Position numbers and translations under genes: made by a program. Positions 17,260-27,242 of a DNA stretch of 64,000 nt are shown here, one piece after another. The notes beneath the pieces are model-generated. The model searched no databases, was not told where the DNA came from, and worked only from the letters and a program-made list of their open reading frames with translations. The stretch comes from Gammaproteobacteria bacterium (GTDB lineage Bacteria; Pseudomonadota; Gammaproteobacteria; JADZEE01), in the NCBI GenBank assembly GCA_020850735.1, contig JADZEE010000136.1, positions 1-64,000 of the forward strand, given 5' to 3'. The number at the start of each line of letters is the position of its first letter. Within the stretch, counting starts at the first letter, position 1.

Positions 17260-18807
17260 TCAGATGTCGATGCCGGACTTGCCGGGCGCGAGGATGTTGT
17301 TCGGGTCGAGCGCGCGCTTGAGCGCGAGGTTCACCTCGTGTTTCACCGGGCCGTACAAGGCCGCGACCTCGTCCATGAACGCGGTGTTGGCGCGATACAC
17401 GCCATAGCCCTGCGCCGCGAAATCGTGCAGCAGCTTCTCGTAGCACCCGTGCGCCGCCCGCATCTGCGCGGGATCGGTTCGATCGTAGAGCATGTCGACG
17501 ATGTGGTGCATGTCGCGCCAGCCGATGATGAACAGGGCGACGTAGTCGATCCCGAATTCCCGGGTGATCGCCTTGGCCATGTGCATCTGCTTGAGCGTCT
17601 CCGAGCCCCGCGCCTGGGACACCGGTGCGAACCACGTGGAGCCGCCGCCGCCGCGCCAGTTGTACAGGCCGAATTCGCGCATCGACAGCGTGCCCGACAT
17701 CATGTCCTTGCGGTATTGCCACAGCGGGTCGTCCGCGGGCATGTCCTGTTCGGTGAAGATCTCTCCGCCCGAGGCTTCGAACGCGCCCTTGACCATCTTC
17801 CAGTTGACGTCGACCTGTTCCTGAGTGCCGTACAGCGCCGCGTAAACGTTCCACGCGCCGTAGCCCTTTTCCCGGGCGTGCTCGCGCACGATCTCGTCCG
17901 GGATCTGGCCCTCGCCTTCCCAGAGCTCGAAACGGCGGGTGGTCACGGCGATCTCCCACAGCGCGTTCGACACGGTGCCGGCGTTGGCGATGATCTGGTT
18001 GATGCGCAGCACCCGGATGGTGTCGATCGCCTTGACGATATCCTCCTCGTGCGGGTACTTGACCAGGAACGGCTTGTACACGGGTGGTCGCGGCATGAGC
18101 CAGAAACCCATCTTGGTGACGATGCCGAAGTTGGACTGGGTGAAGATGCCGTCGAGGTAGGGACCGTATCCCCACTTGAAAACCTGCCAGGTGTTGGAGT
18201 TCTCGAGCGCGCCCATGCCGGTACGCAGCACCTTGCCATTGGCGAGAACGACCTCCATGCCGCACTGGAACAGGAAGTGTTCGCCGTAGGGCGTGTAGCC
18301 GACGCCGCGGTCGAGCGTGTTGCCGGTCGGGCTCGCGACGGGCGCGGGCATCGGCGTGTCCAGCCACAGCGGCAGGTCGTGCTCCTCGATGTAGTCTGCG
18401 AGTTGCTGGTAGGTGCAACCCGCTTCGACCAGGGCGTAGCACAGATCCGCGTCGACCTCGAGTATGCGGTTCATGCGCCGAAGGTCGAGCACCATGGTGC
18501 CGCGCCGGGCCGGCGCCGCGGAACCGTAGCCGAAGTTGCGCCCGGTGGAGATCGGCCACACCGGCACCTTGTATTTGTTGCACACGCCGACGATCGCCTG
18601 AACTTCCTCGACGCTCCCGGGCAGCAGTGCACCGGAGGGCATGTGCTTGTCATCCTCCTCCGGGATCATGATCTTGATGTACGGTGCGATCAGGTCCGCG
18701 CTGGTAATGACGTGCTCGTCGCCGACGATGGCGCGAAATTCCTTCACGGCCGCGGCGAAGGCGTCGGCCGGGACGCCCTTGGGCAGGGCGACGAAATCGT
18801 GTTTCAT
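17260..18807 (-). CDS. p-Cresol methylhydroxylase-type flavoprotein subunit I
   Basis: The 515-residue protein aligns over its full length with PchF, the flavin subunit of p-cresol methylhydroxylase (vanillyl-alcohol-oxidase family). 'PISTGRNFGYGSAAP' and 'GNTLDRGVGYTPYGEHF' form the FAD-binding domain. 'EFGLYNWRGGGG' carries the Tyr (Y382) equivalent to PchF Tyr384, to which FAD is covalently attached. It would oxidise a 4-alkylphenol through a quinone methide to the benzylic alcohol and aldehyde, passing electrons to the cytochrome c encoded two genes upstream. Relatives include eugenol and 4-ethylphenol hydroxylases, so the exact substrate is open. A paralogue lies at 21280-22821. Confidence 0.88.
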   Translation of the reverse strand: MKHDFVALPKGVPADAFAAAVKEFRAIVGDEHVITSADLIAPYIKIMIPEEDDKHMPSGALLPGSVEEVQAIVGVCNKYKVPVWPISTGRNFGYGSAAPARRGTMVLDLRRMNRILEVDADLCYALVEAGCTYQQLADYIEEHDLPLWLDTPMPAPVASPTGNTLDRGVGYTPYGEHFLFQCGMEVVLANGKVLRTGMGALENSNTWQVFKWGYGPYLDGIFTQSNFGIVTKMGFWLMPRPPVYKPFLVKYPHEEDIVKAIDTIRVLRINQIIANAGTVSNALWEIAVTTRRFELWEGEGQIPDEIVREHAREKGYGAWNVYAALYGTQEQVDVNWKMVKGAFEASGGEIFTEQDMPADDPLWQYRKDMMSGTLSMREFGLYNWRGGGGSTWFAPVSQARGSETLKQMHMAKAITREFGIDYVALFIIGWRDMHHIVDMLYDRTDPAQMRAAHGCYEKLLHDFAAQGYGVYRANTAFMDEVAALYGPVKHEVNLALKRALDPNNILAPGKSGIDI

Positions 18808-18845
18808 CTGCTGTTCCCCCGTTGCTCGCGCGCCGCCACGCCGGC

Positions 18846-19526
18846 TCAGAGCCGGATCGCGAAAGTTTCGACGCTCAGGCGTGCGCTGCCGCGCGCATCG
18901 GCGCCGCCACCACGTGTCACCGTGGCTGCCGGCCCGGGCGTGTAGCGGCCTTCGGCGATGCGCCGGTACAATGCGGCGGTCGCGGCGATCCAGTCACCAC
19001 CGGGCGGCACGCCGGCACCGGCAGGGCGGGACGCCTGCGAGCCCCCGAGCGCGATCTCGCGAACGTGCAGGCCCGCATCGCTTGCGGCCAGGGCGCTGCC
19101 GAGCGCGCTGCCGATACCGCGGCTGCCGGGCATGGAGTAGAACAGGTGCCGCGTGCCGCTGGCGTCGCTGACGTGCTGCCCCCGGCACAGGATCGCACCG
19201 CCGCCGTCGCGGACCAGCTCCTCGAAGACCGGGTAGACGTCGTTGCCGACCATGCCGAGCAGGCAATGCCCCCGGTGTGCGGCGAGCAACGCGCGCAGGT
19301 CCGCGAGCGCCTCCCCCTGCCAGCCGCTCAGGACGAGCTCGCGCCGTATCGAGTTTCCGCCCGCCAGGTGTGCAGCGAACGCACGGCTCGGCGCATCGTC
19401 ACCGTGCACGACCAGCAGCGGTGGCGTGCCGGTACGTGCCTCGAGCGCCAGCGCGGCCAGCGGCGTCGACAGCAGCACTGCCGCACCCGTCGTACCCTTC
19501 AGGATCCCGCGTCGTGTGATGCCCAT
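18846..19526 (-). CDS. Tat-exported protein of unknown function
   Basis: About 226 residues with a twin-arginine signal ('ITRRGILKGTTGAAVLLSTPLAALA') and no domain I recognise. The mature part begins with a predicted beta-strand 'PPLLVVHGDD' and has a Gly/Ser-rich stretch 'GSRGIGSALGSALAASDAG'. The start at 19526 is chosen because GAGGAG lies six bases upstream; an ATG two codons earlier abuts that site. The gene begins within ten bases of the cytochrome c stop and is followed by the flavoprotein, so it is translationally coupled inside the methylhydroxylase operon. Export by Tat suggests folding or cofactor loading before export; it may assist periplasmic maturation of the flavocytochrome (inference). 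Confidence 0.65.
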   Translation of the reverse strand: MGITRRGILKGTTGAAVLLSTPLAALALEARTGTPPLLVVHGDDAPSRAFAAHLAGGNSIRRELVLSGWQGEALADLRALLAAHRGHCLLGMVGNDVYPVFEELVRDGGGAILCRGQHVSDASGTRHLFYSMPGSRGIGSALGSALAASDAGLHVREIALGGSQASRPAGAGVPPGGDWIAATAALYRRIAEGRYTPGPAATVTRGGGADARGSARLSVETFAIRL

Positions 19527-19536
19527 CGCCATCTCC

Positions 19537-19902
19537 TCAGTTGCCGTCCGCCGGCGCGGGTGCGCTGGCGTGCAGCCAGGCCGCCAGGGCCTGCAGATCC
19601 GCCACGCCGATCTCGCTCGGTTTGAACGCCGGCATCGGGCCGAAGCCCTTGCGTACGCGCTCGCCGATGTAGGCGACGTCGAGCTGGCGCCCTTTCAACA
19701 CCGGCGCGACGCCGGTCTCGTGACAATATACGCAGGCACTGCGGTAGATGTGCTCCGGTCCGTGCCACTCGCCCGCGGCCTGGGCCCGCACGGCGCCGGC
19801 GTAGCCGATCACCGTTGCGAGCGCGCAGATGAACAGGGTTGCGATGGCGCCGCCGGCTGCCCGTGCGGCCGTCGTCGTCGAAATCGTCACGTCGGCGCTC
19901 AT
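19537..19902 (-). CDS. Cytochrome c subunit of methylhydroxylase I
   Basis: The 121-residue product has an N-terminal hydrophobic signal or anchor (residues ~17-40) and one class I haem c site 'CVYCH' (C57, C60, H61); Met in 'FGPMPAFKPSEI' is the likely sixth ligand. It is the electron-accepting subunit of a p-cresol-methylhydroxylase-type flavocytochrome, comparable to PchC, with the flavoprotein at 17260-18807. The ATG at 19902 follows AGGA. It is the first gene of a four-gene minus-strand operon (cytochrome, Tat protein, flavoprotein, aryl-CoA ligase). Confidence 0.82.
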   Translation of the reverse strand: MSADVTISTTTAARAAGGAIATLFICALATVIGYAGAVRAQAAGEWHGPEHIYRSACVYCHETGVAPVLKGRQLDVAYIGERVRKGFGPMPAFKPSEIGVADLQALAAWLHASAPAPADGN

Positions 19903-20245
19903 ATCGTCCTGCCCCGCAGTGTCGAAGCCCGCTACGGGGCTGTCAGAAGATGGCCACGCGGGCGTCGCCCGGTCGCGGTCGATGGTGCGGCCGCCGGCCG
20001 GCGGCAGTGAACAATACAGCAAAGAAAACGGGGTGGCCCCCCCGGGCGAGGCAGGTGTCAGGCCAATTGCCCTTCGTGGGCCACCCCAAGAGCAGGTCAT
20101 GGTCGCGCTGAGTCGAGCCCGGCCACGACCGGATCATCCGTGAGCCGGCGCGCCCGCTGCTCGTCCTTGCGGGAACGGAAACCGTTCCATGGGTGAACCG
20201 CACCGGCCCCGGCGCGCGGCGCGGCCGACACGCAGCGGGGAGCGC
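19903..20245. other. Intergenic region between AraC gene and cytochrome operon
   Basis: 343 bases without a gene. It holds a long inverted repeat (20030-20087) and must contain the promoter of the downstream minus-strand cytochrome/flavoprotein operon. I do not see a clear -35/-10 pair. Since the AraC gene ends just before it, an AraC-type site here would be a natural way to control methylhydroxylase operon I (inference). Confidence 0.5.
20030..20087 (-). terminator. Inverted repeat, possible terminator of the AraC operon
   Basis: Ten-base perfect arms GGGGTGGCCC (20030-20039) and GGGCCACCCC (20078-20087) enclose 38 bases. Read on the minus strand the hairpin is followed by GTTTTCTTT, so it could terminate transcription coming from the AraC gene (stop at 20246). 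The loop is long for a classical terminator, and a regulatory structure is the alternative. Confidence 0.4.
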
Positions 20246-21256
20246 TCATCCCCGGACTCCGTTGCCGCGGAACTGCTGCGGCGTGACGCCATAAGTGCGC
20301 TTGAAGACGCGACCGAAATGACTCGCGTCGGCGAAGCCCCAGCGCATGGCGATGTCCGTCACCGTGCAGTCGCGGGCCCGCGGATCTTTCAGATCCCGCG
20401 CACATTCCTCGAGCCGGCGGGTCTGGATGTAGCGCGCGACCGGGATCCCCTCGCGGGCGAACAGCCGGTGCAGGTAGCGCGTCGAGAAACCGAGCGCGCC
20501 GGCGATCGAGCGGGGCGACAGCCCGGGCATGCTCAGATCACGTTCGATCATGCGCCGGATCGAGCGCACCCGCGCACCGTGCCTGTCGGCGGGCTGCTGC
20601 GCGCGGACCGCCTGCGTGACCGCCGCTTCCAGCAGCTCCAGGCCAACCCGCCCGACGTGCGCGCTGCCGGTGGTACAGATGCCCTCGTCGGCCAGTGACC
20701 ACAGGTTCCACAGGTAACTCACCAGCAGCGCCGCCATGCCCTGGCGATACGACATCCGGGTGCCGGCGAGCGTGCGCGGTTCGCGGAAATAATCCCGCAA
20801 CAGGCGCTGCGGAACCTGCATGACGAGGATGTCCGAGCTGCCGTCGAAACGCAGGTCATAGGGCCGGCCGGTGTCGAGCAGCACGAGATCGCCCGGCGCC
20901 AGCTCGAGCTGCGCTCCGGCCTGGTCGCATTGCGCCCGGCCTCGCAGAAATACGACCGCGAACAGCCAGTCCTCGGCCGACTTGCCGATATCGCCCCGGC
21001 GACGTTGCGCCCTGAGCGCCTCCGAGCGTGCGCGCGACACGCAGATGCCCGAGGTCACCACCGTGTCGAGCTCGCCGCGGAACGGCACCGCGCTCGGCAA
21101 CGGCCGGCTGCACACGAGCGGCGTCATCACGCCGCATACCGCTTCGTTCCAGAAACTGAACTGGCGGTGCGGCTGTTCGGCCGACGTGTCGTGGCGCAGG
21201 CGGGCCGGCACGGCCGCCATGGACGACGCTGTCGGCGCCTGTACTGCTTGCGTCAT
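20246..21256 (-). CDS. AraC-family transcriptional regulator
   Basis: The 336-residue protein has an N-terminal AraC-binding-like ligand domain ('LELAPGDLVLLDTGRPYDLRF', the family's cupin-like core) and a C-terminal double HTH ('MPGLSPRSIAGALGFSTRYLHRLFAREG' and 'VTDIAMRWGFADASHFGRVFKRTYGVTPQQFR'). The ATG at 21256 is preferred over the longer open frame, whose first 70 residues are antisense-like run-through. It lies 23 bases after the flavoprotein II stop, so it is probably the last gene of that operon. It most likely senses the aromatic substrate or product and activates one or both methylhydroxylase operons. Confidence 0.82.
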   Translation of the reverse strand: MTQAVQAPTASSMAAVPARLRHDTSAEQPHRQFSFWNEAVCGVMTPLVCSRPLPSAVPFRGELDTVVTSGICVSRARSEALRAQRRRGDIGKSAEDWLFAVVFLRGRAQCDQAGAQLELAPGDLVLLDTGRPYDLRFDGSSDILVMQVPQRLLRDYFREPRTLAGTRMSYRQGMAALLVSYLWNLWSLADEGICTTGSAHVGRVGLELLEAAVTQAVRAQQPADRHGARVRSIRRMIERDLSMPGLSPRSIAGALGFSTRYLHRLFAREGIPVARYIQTRRLEECARDLKDPRARDCTVTDIAMRWGFADASHFGRVFKRTYGVTPQQFRGNGVRG

Positions 21257-21279
21257 GCCTGCCCCCGCGATGCCGCCGG

Positions 21280-22821
21280 TCAGACGATTCCCGATTTTCC
21301 CGGGGCGATGATCCCGTTCGGATCGAGTGCGCGTTTCAGGCGCTGCTTGACGACTTTCTGTGTCTCGCCATAGGTGTCCGCCACCTGCGCCATGAATGCC
21401 GTGTTGACGCGGTAGGTGCCGTAGCCCGCCTGCGTGAACTCGGCCAGCAGCCGTTCGAAGCACGTATGCGCGCGTTTCATCTCGCTGGCGTCGGTGCGAT
21501 CGAACAGCAGATCGATGATGTGATGCATGTCACGCCAGCCGACGATGAACTCACCGACGTAGTCGAATCCGTAGTCACCGAGAATGCGCCGGGCAAGCGC
21601 CATCTGGTTGAGCGTCTCGGAGCCGCGCGACTGCGACACCGGAGCGAACCATGCCGAGCCGCCACCGCCACGCCAGTTGTAAAGACCGAACTCCTGCAGG
21701 TTCATGTCGCCGCGCATCAGGTCGCGGCGGTAGCGGAACACGGGGCTCGCCCCTGCCTCGGCCTCGGTCTCGAGCACGCCGCCGGATGCGGAAATCACTG
21801 CGCTGACGATGCGCCAGTTGACCTCGATCTGCTCCGGTGTGCCGTACAGGGCCGCGTAGACGTTCCACCAGCCGAGCCCCTGCTCGCGCATGATGCGGCG
21901 CACCGCGTCGTCGGGGATGCTGCCGTCGCCGTCGTAGTAGTCGTGCCGGCGCAGGAACGTCCCCGCCTCCCACAGCGCGCTCGCGATGACGATCGCATTC
22001 GGTATGACGTTCGCGATCCGCAGCGGCCGGATGGTCTCGACGATCTTCTCGATGTCGGCTTCGTGGTCGTAGCGCACGACGAACGGCTTGAACGCCGGCG
22101 GCGCCGGCATCAGCCACAGCCCGAGCTTGGTGACGATGCCGTAGTTGGACTGCGTGAACAGGCCGTCGAGATAGGGTCCGTAACCCCATTTGAACACCTG
22201 CCAGGTGTTGGAGTTCGGGATCGAACCCATTCCCGTACGCAGGATCTCGCCGGTGGCCAGCACCACCTCCATGCCGCAGGAGAACAGGAAGTGCTCACCG
22301 TACGGCGTGTAGCCGACGCCGCGATCGAGTGTATTGCCGACCGGTCCGGCGATCGCCGAGGGTGCCGGGCAGGACAGCCACAGCGGCAGGTTGCGCTCGC
22401 GGATGTAATCGTGGAGCTGCTGGTAGGTGACGCCCGGCTCGACCAGCGCCGTGCACAGATCCGCATCCACCTCGAGGATGCGGTTCATACGCTTCAGATC
22501 CAGCACCACCTGGCCGCGCGTCGCCGGCGCGGCCGAACCGTAGCCGAGATTCTTGCCGGTCGAGATGGGCCACAGCGGCACTTTCACCTCGTTGCACACG
22601 GCGAGGATCTGCTGCACCTGCTCGACGCTGGCGGGCATGAGCGCCGCCGACGGCGTATGTGCGTCCGTATCCGCCGGAATCATGATCTTGGTGTAGGGTG
22701 CCAGGCGCTCGGCCGTGGCCAGCACGTTGGCCTCGCCGACGATATCCCGCAGGCGTGCGAGCACCCGCGAAAACGCCGGTGCGTCCAGACCGGGTGGCAG
22801 GGCGATGAACGATTCGGTCAT
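21280..22821 (-). CDS. p-Cresol methylhydroxylase-type flavoprotein subunit II
   Basis: A 513-residue paralogue of the flavoprotein at 17260-18807 and of PchF. The FAD domain motifs 'PISTGKNLGYGSAAP' and 'GNTLDRGVGYTPYGEHF' and the covalent-FAD Tyr (Y381 in 'EFGLYNWRGGGG') are conserved. 'GWRDMHHIIDLLFDRTD' matches the C-terminal cap region. Its ATG overlaps the stop of the cytochrome gene (ATGA, 22818-22821). Two complete flavocytochromes side by side suggest different side chains or successive oxidations (alcohol versus aldehyde level), but the sequence does not say which. Operon partners are a thioesterase, cytochrome c and the AraC regulator. Confidence 0.88.
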   Translation of the reverse strand: MTESFIALPPGLDAPAFSRVLARLRDIVGEANVLATAERLAPYTKIMIPADTDAHTPSAALMPASVEQVQQILAVCNEVKVPLWPISTGKNLGYGSAAPATRGQVVLDLKRMNRILEVDADLCTALVEPGVTYQQLHDYIRERNLPLWLSCPAPSAIAGPVGNTLDRGVGYTPYGEHFLFSCGMEVVLATGEILRTGMGSIPNSNTWQVFKWGYGPYLDGLFTQSNYGIVTKLGLWLMPAPPAFKPFVVRYDHEADIEKIVETIRPLRIANVIPNAIVIASALWEAGTFLRRHDYYDGDGSIPDDAVRRIMREQGLGWWNVYAALYGTPEQIEVNWRIVSAVISASGGVLETEAEAGASPVFRYRRDLMRGDMNLQEFGLYNWRGGGGSAWFAPVSQSRGSETLNQMALARRILGDYGFDYVGEFIVGWRDMHHIIDLLFDRTDASEMKRAHTCFERLLAEFTQAGYGTYRVNTAFMAQVADTYGETQKVVKQRLKRALDPNGIIAPGKSGIV

Positions 22822-23111
22822 GGCGCCGATTCCTGCTTTGCCGGTGCCCGCGCGATGGTTCCGGCAATGTCGGTGAGGGTCGCGTCGTCGATCTCCGCGG
22901 GCCGGAACGCGGGCATGGCCGCCCGCCCGTTACGCACGACGCCGATGATGTACTCCGGTGGCAGCGCCCGGCCCTGCAGCACCGGGCCGATGCCGGTATC
23001 GTGGCAGTAGGCGCAAATGCGGGCGTAGGTCGCCGCGCCGGCGCCGGTATCCGCCGCGCCGCCTGCGACCGGAAGCACAGCGAGCCACAGTCCGACGGCG
23101 AGCCCGCGCAT
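22818..23111 (-). CDS. Cytochrome c subunit of methylhydroxylase II
   Basis: A 97-residue secreted monohaem cytochrome. The signal peptide 'MRGLAVGLWLAVLPVAGGAA' is followed by 'CAYCH' (C33, C36, H37) and Met in 'AAMPAFRPAEI' as probable sixth ligand. 'DTGIGPVLQGRALPPEYI' parallels 'ETGVAPVLKGRQLDVAYI' of the other cytochrome (19537-19902), showing common descent. It is coupled to the flavoprotein by a four-base overlap and starts three bases after the thioesterase stop. It lacks the long N-terminal extension of its paralogue. Confidence 0.83.
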   Translation of the reverse strand: MRGLAVGLWLAVLPVAGGAADTGAGAATYARICAYCHDTGIGPVLQGRALPPEYIIGVVRNGRAAMPAFRPAEIDDATLTDIAGTIARAPAKQESAP

Positions 23112-23114
23112 GGC

Positions 23115-23522
23115 TCAGCCCGCCGCGGCCTTGGCCGCCTTCTGTTGCAGTCGCGCCGCCGTCTTTTCGACGTCGGCGACGAAGCGCCAGTGGCGGCCGC
23201 GCGCGACCTGTTCCACCGCGTCGCGGGCGGTGAATTCGAAAGTCACGGCGCGGCCCTTGACCTCGGCGATGGTGACGTCGATCTCGACCCACATGTCGGC
23301 CAGCGTCGGCGCGAGGTGATCGACTTCGACGCGCGTGCCGAGGGAGTCCTCGCCGGCGTCGAGGTGGGCGAGCAGCAGATCACGGCAGGTCTGCTCGATG
23401 TCCCGCACCAGGGACGGGGTGGCGTACACGCGGCAGGCGTCGCCCATGAAGGCGATGCAGCGCCCTGTGTCGATCTGGATCCGTTGGCTGGTCCGTACTC
23501 CGGCGGCGAGAGAATTCTTCAT
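23115..23522 (-). CDS. Thioesterase (hotdog-fold, fluoroacetyl-CoA-thioesterase-like)
   Basis: The 135-residue protein resembles the FlK-like branch of hotdog thioesterases: 'MGDACRVYATPSLVRDIEQTCRDLL' followed by 'EDSLGTRVEVDHLAPTLADMWVEIDVTIAEVKGRAVTFEFTARDA', with conserved Thr/Glu/His positions in this order. It would hydrolyse a CoA thioester, perhaps a dead-end aryl-CoA, to recycle CoA. The ATG at 23522 has AAGAGG seven bases upstream. It is the first gene of the second methylhydroxylase operon and diverges from boxC. Confidence 0.72.
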   Translation of the reverse strand: MKNSLAAGVRTSQRIQIDTGRCIAFMGDACRVYATPSLVRDIEQTCRDLLLAHLDAGEDSLGTRVEVDHLAPTLADMWVEIDVTIAEVKGRAVTFEFTARDAVEQVARGRHWRFVADVEKTAARLQQKAAKAAAG

Positions 23523-23868
23523 CAGAAACCTCTTTTTAACAAGGAGTTATAAAATCATCGGCCATCCTGCCGGACGCCCTCGTCCAGCCCTGCGGAGGAT
23601 ATTATTGCATTCTCGTACCAAATTACACTATTATCGTGCGACCCAATCGCGAGCGGCGTAGCTGACGCCTCGCGGGCAGGCTGCTCCGCCACGGGATCCT
23701 GGTGCATCATGCAGGCGGCGGAGAACTCTGTCGGGTACGGCGCCCCAAACCGCCGGAGCGACCGCACGCCTGCGGACAGCCAGTTCGAAGGGGGCCATCC
23801 AAACCGATTGCGCGCGGCATGCCCGTCTGCGGGCTGGCCGCTACTCGTCGAGCGATGAGGCACCGAGC
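23523..23868. promoter_or_regulatory. Divergent promoter region: thioesterase operon (-) / boxCB (+)
   Basis: A 346-base gene-free stretch with a notably AT-rich centre. On the plus strand TTGCAT (23605-23610) and TATTAT (23629-23634), 18 bases apart, form a plausible sigma-70 promoter for boxC with a leader of roughly 230 bases. On the minus strand TATAAC near 23547-23552 could be the -10 of the thioesterase operon. No operator could be assigned. The promoter call is a pattern match by eye. Confidence 0.4.
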
Positions 23869-25518
23869 ATGATCTCTTTTCACACCCATCCGGATCAATA
23901 CCGGCACTGGAAGCTCAGCATCGAGCCGCCGATCGCCATCCTGGCGATGGACGTCGACGCCGAGGTCACGTTGCGCCCCGGCTACGAGCTCAAGCTCAAC
24001 TCCTACGATCTCGGGGTCGACATCGAGCTCTACGACGCCGTGCAGCGCCTGCGCTTCGAGCATCCGGAAGTCGGTGCCGTCATCCTCACGTCGGCCAAGC
24101 CCGACGTATTCTGCGCCGGCGCGAACATCCGCATGCTGGCCGGCTCGAGTCACGATCACAAGGTCAATTTCTGCAAGTTCACCAACGAGACCCGCAACGG
24201 TATCGAGGACGCGACCGATTTTTCGCACCAGACGTGGCTGTGCGCAATCAACGGCACGGCGGCTGGCGGCGGCTACGAGCTCGCCGAAGCCTGCGACTGG
24301 ATCATCATGGCCGACGACAATACGACCGCCGTCTCGCTGCCCGAGGTGCCGCTGCTCGCGGTGCTGCCGGGCACCGGCGGCCTGACGCGTCTGGTCGACA
24401 AACGCAAGGTGCGGCGCGATCACGCCGACTTCTTCTGCACCGTGACGGAAGGTATCAAGGGAACGCGCGCGCGGGACTGGAAGCTCATCGACGAGCTCGC
24501 GCCGCGCACCGGACTGATGGAAGCCGCACGGGCGCGTGCCCTGGAGTTCGCCGCGAAGTCGGACCGTCCACACGGCGCCAAGGGTATCCGGCTGACGCCG
24601 CTCGCGCGCACGATCGACGGCGACACGATCACCTATGCGCACATCAGCTGCGAGATCGACCGCGAGCGCGGCATCGCCAGCGTCCGCATTCGCGGTCCGC
24701 AAACCGACGCACCGGGCAGCGCCGCGGCCATACACGCCGAGGGCGACACCTTCTGGCCGCTGGCGTTCGCGCGCGAGCTCGATGATTTCCTGCTGCACAT
24801 GCGGCTGAACGAGACGGAAGCCGGTATTTTCGTCATCCGCACGCACGGCGAGCTCAATCGGGTGGCCGCGTACGATACCTGCCTCGCCGAGCACGCGGAC
24901 GACTGGCTGGTGCGTGAGGTAACGCTGTATCTGAAGCGCACCCTCAAGCGCCTCGACGTCACGTCGCGCAGCATCTTCGCCTTGATAGAGCCCGGCAGCT
25001 GCTTTGCCGGTTCGTTGCTCGAAATCGCGCTCGGTGCCGATCGCAGCTACATGCTCGACGGTACTTTCGAGGATTCCGATCTGCCCCCGGCGACGATCAT
25101 GCTGACCGCGGCGAATTTCGGCACGCTGCCCATGGTGAACGGGCTGTCGCGTCTGGAGAGCCGTTTTCTCGGCGACCCCGGGCAGGTCGAGCAGCTGCGC
25201 CAGTGGCTGGGCGAGCCGATGGACGCCGGCACGGCGCTCGAGCATGGACTGGTGACCTTTGCACCCGACGACATCGACTGGGAAGACGAGGTGCGCGTCG
25301 CCGTCGAGGAGCGAGCGAGTTTTTCGCCCGATGCCATGACCGGCATGGAGGCGAACCTGCGCTTCGGCGGGCCCGAGACGCTGGAGTCCAAGATCTTCGC
25401 CCGCCTGACCGCCTGGCAGAACTGGATCTTCCAGCGTCCCAACGCTGCCGGTGAGCAGGGCGCACTGCGCGCCTACGGCACCGGCAGAAAGAGCAAATAC
25501 GACCGCAAGCGTGTTTGA
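23869..25518 (+). CDS. boxC: Benzoyl-CoA-dihydrodiol lyase (BoxC)
   Basis: The 549-residue protein matches BoxC of the aerobic benzoyl-CoA pathway, a crotonase-superfamily ring-opening enzyme. It converts 2,3-epoxybenzoyl-CoA (or its dihydrodiol) to 3,4-dehydroadipyl-CoA semialdehyde and formate. 'FCAGANIRMLAGSSHDHKVNFCKFTNE' and 'INGTAAGGGYELAEACDWI' are the crotonase oxyanion-hole regions; a second degenerate crotonase half occupies the C-terminal part ('FAGSLLEIALGADRSYM'). Length and N terminus ('FHTHPDQYRHWKL') are typical. It is followed by boxB after 192 bases. No boxA (reductase) is present in the window. Confidence 0.93.
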   Translation: MISFHTHPDQYRHWKLSIEPPIAILAMDVDAEVTLRPGYELKLNSYDLGVDIELYDAVQRLRFEHPEVGAVILTSAKPDVFCAGANIRMLAGSSHDHKVNFCKFTNETRNGIEDATDFSHQTWLCAINGTAAGGGYELAEACDWIIMADDNTTAVSLPEVPLLAVLPGTGGLTRLVDKRKVRRDHADFFCTVTEGIKGTRARDWKLIDELAPRTGLMEAARARALEFAAKSDRPHGAKGIRLTPLARTIDGDTITYAHISCEIDRERGIASVRIRGPQTDAPGSAAAIHAEGDTFWPLAFARELDDFLLHMRLNETEAGIFVIRTHGELNRVAAYDTCLAEHADDWLVREVTLYLKRTLKRLDVTSRSIFALIEPGSCFAGSLLEIALGADRSYMLDGTFEDSDLPPATIMLTAANFGTLPMVNGLSRLESRFLGDPGQVEQLRQWLGEPMDAGTALEHGLVTFAPDDIDWEDEVRVAVEERASFSPDAMTGMEANLRFGGPETLESKIFARLTAWQNWIFQRPNAAGEQGALRAYGTGRKSKYDRKRV

Positions 25519-25710
25519 GACCACGCACGTCCGCGGACGACGGCATACCGGCATCGCGGCCATTGCGCGCCGCGCCTGTCGGCGAACGCTCGCGGCGGGC
25601 GCTCCGGCTCCTTCGCCGGCCTGCGAACGCGCGATTCAGACCGCACGCAGCCGTCACAGCGTTGCGTCGCAACGCCGCATCACCCACTTGCAACCGACGG
25701 AACCAACATC

Positions 25711-27129
<1,419 letters not shown>

Positions 27130-27213
27130 CCGGACACCGCCGCCGGCCACGCTCACCCGGGCGTGCGCGCGTCGATTGCGCGCGGCCCGCACGCTGATCT
27201 CCTTCTGATATTC

Positions 27214-27241
27214 GCCCGGTCCCCGGACCGGGCACTTTTTT
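27214..27241 (+). terminator. Rho-independent terminator after boxB
   Basis: Perfect 9-bp stem GCCCGGTCC (27214-27222) / GGACCGGGC (27225-27233) with a two-base CC spacer, followed by AC and six T. It lies 85 bases after the boxB stop and directly before repeat copy C, so boxCB and the nod-like gene are probably separate transcription units. Confidence 0.85.
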
Positions 27242-27242
27242 C

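Noticed and set aside
16984..18945. Open frame of 653 codons on the plus strand
   Set aside because: Antisense shadow of the ligase and flavoprotein genes.
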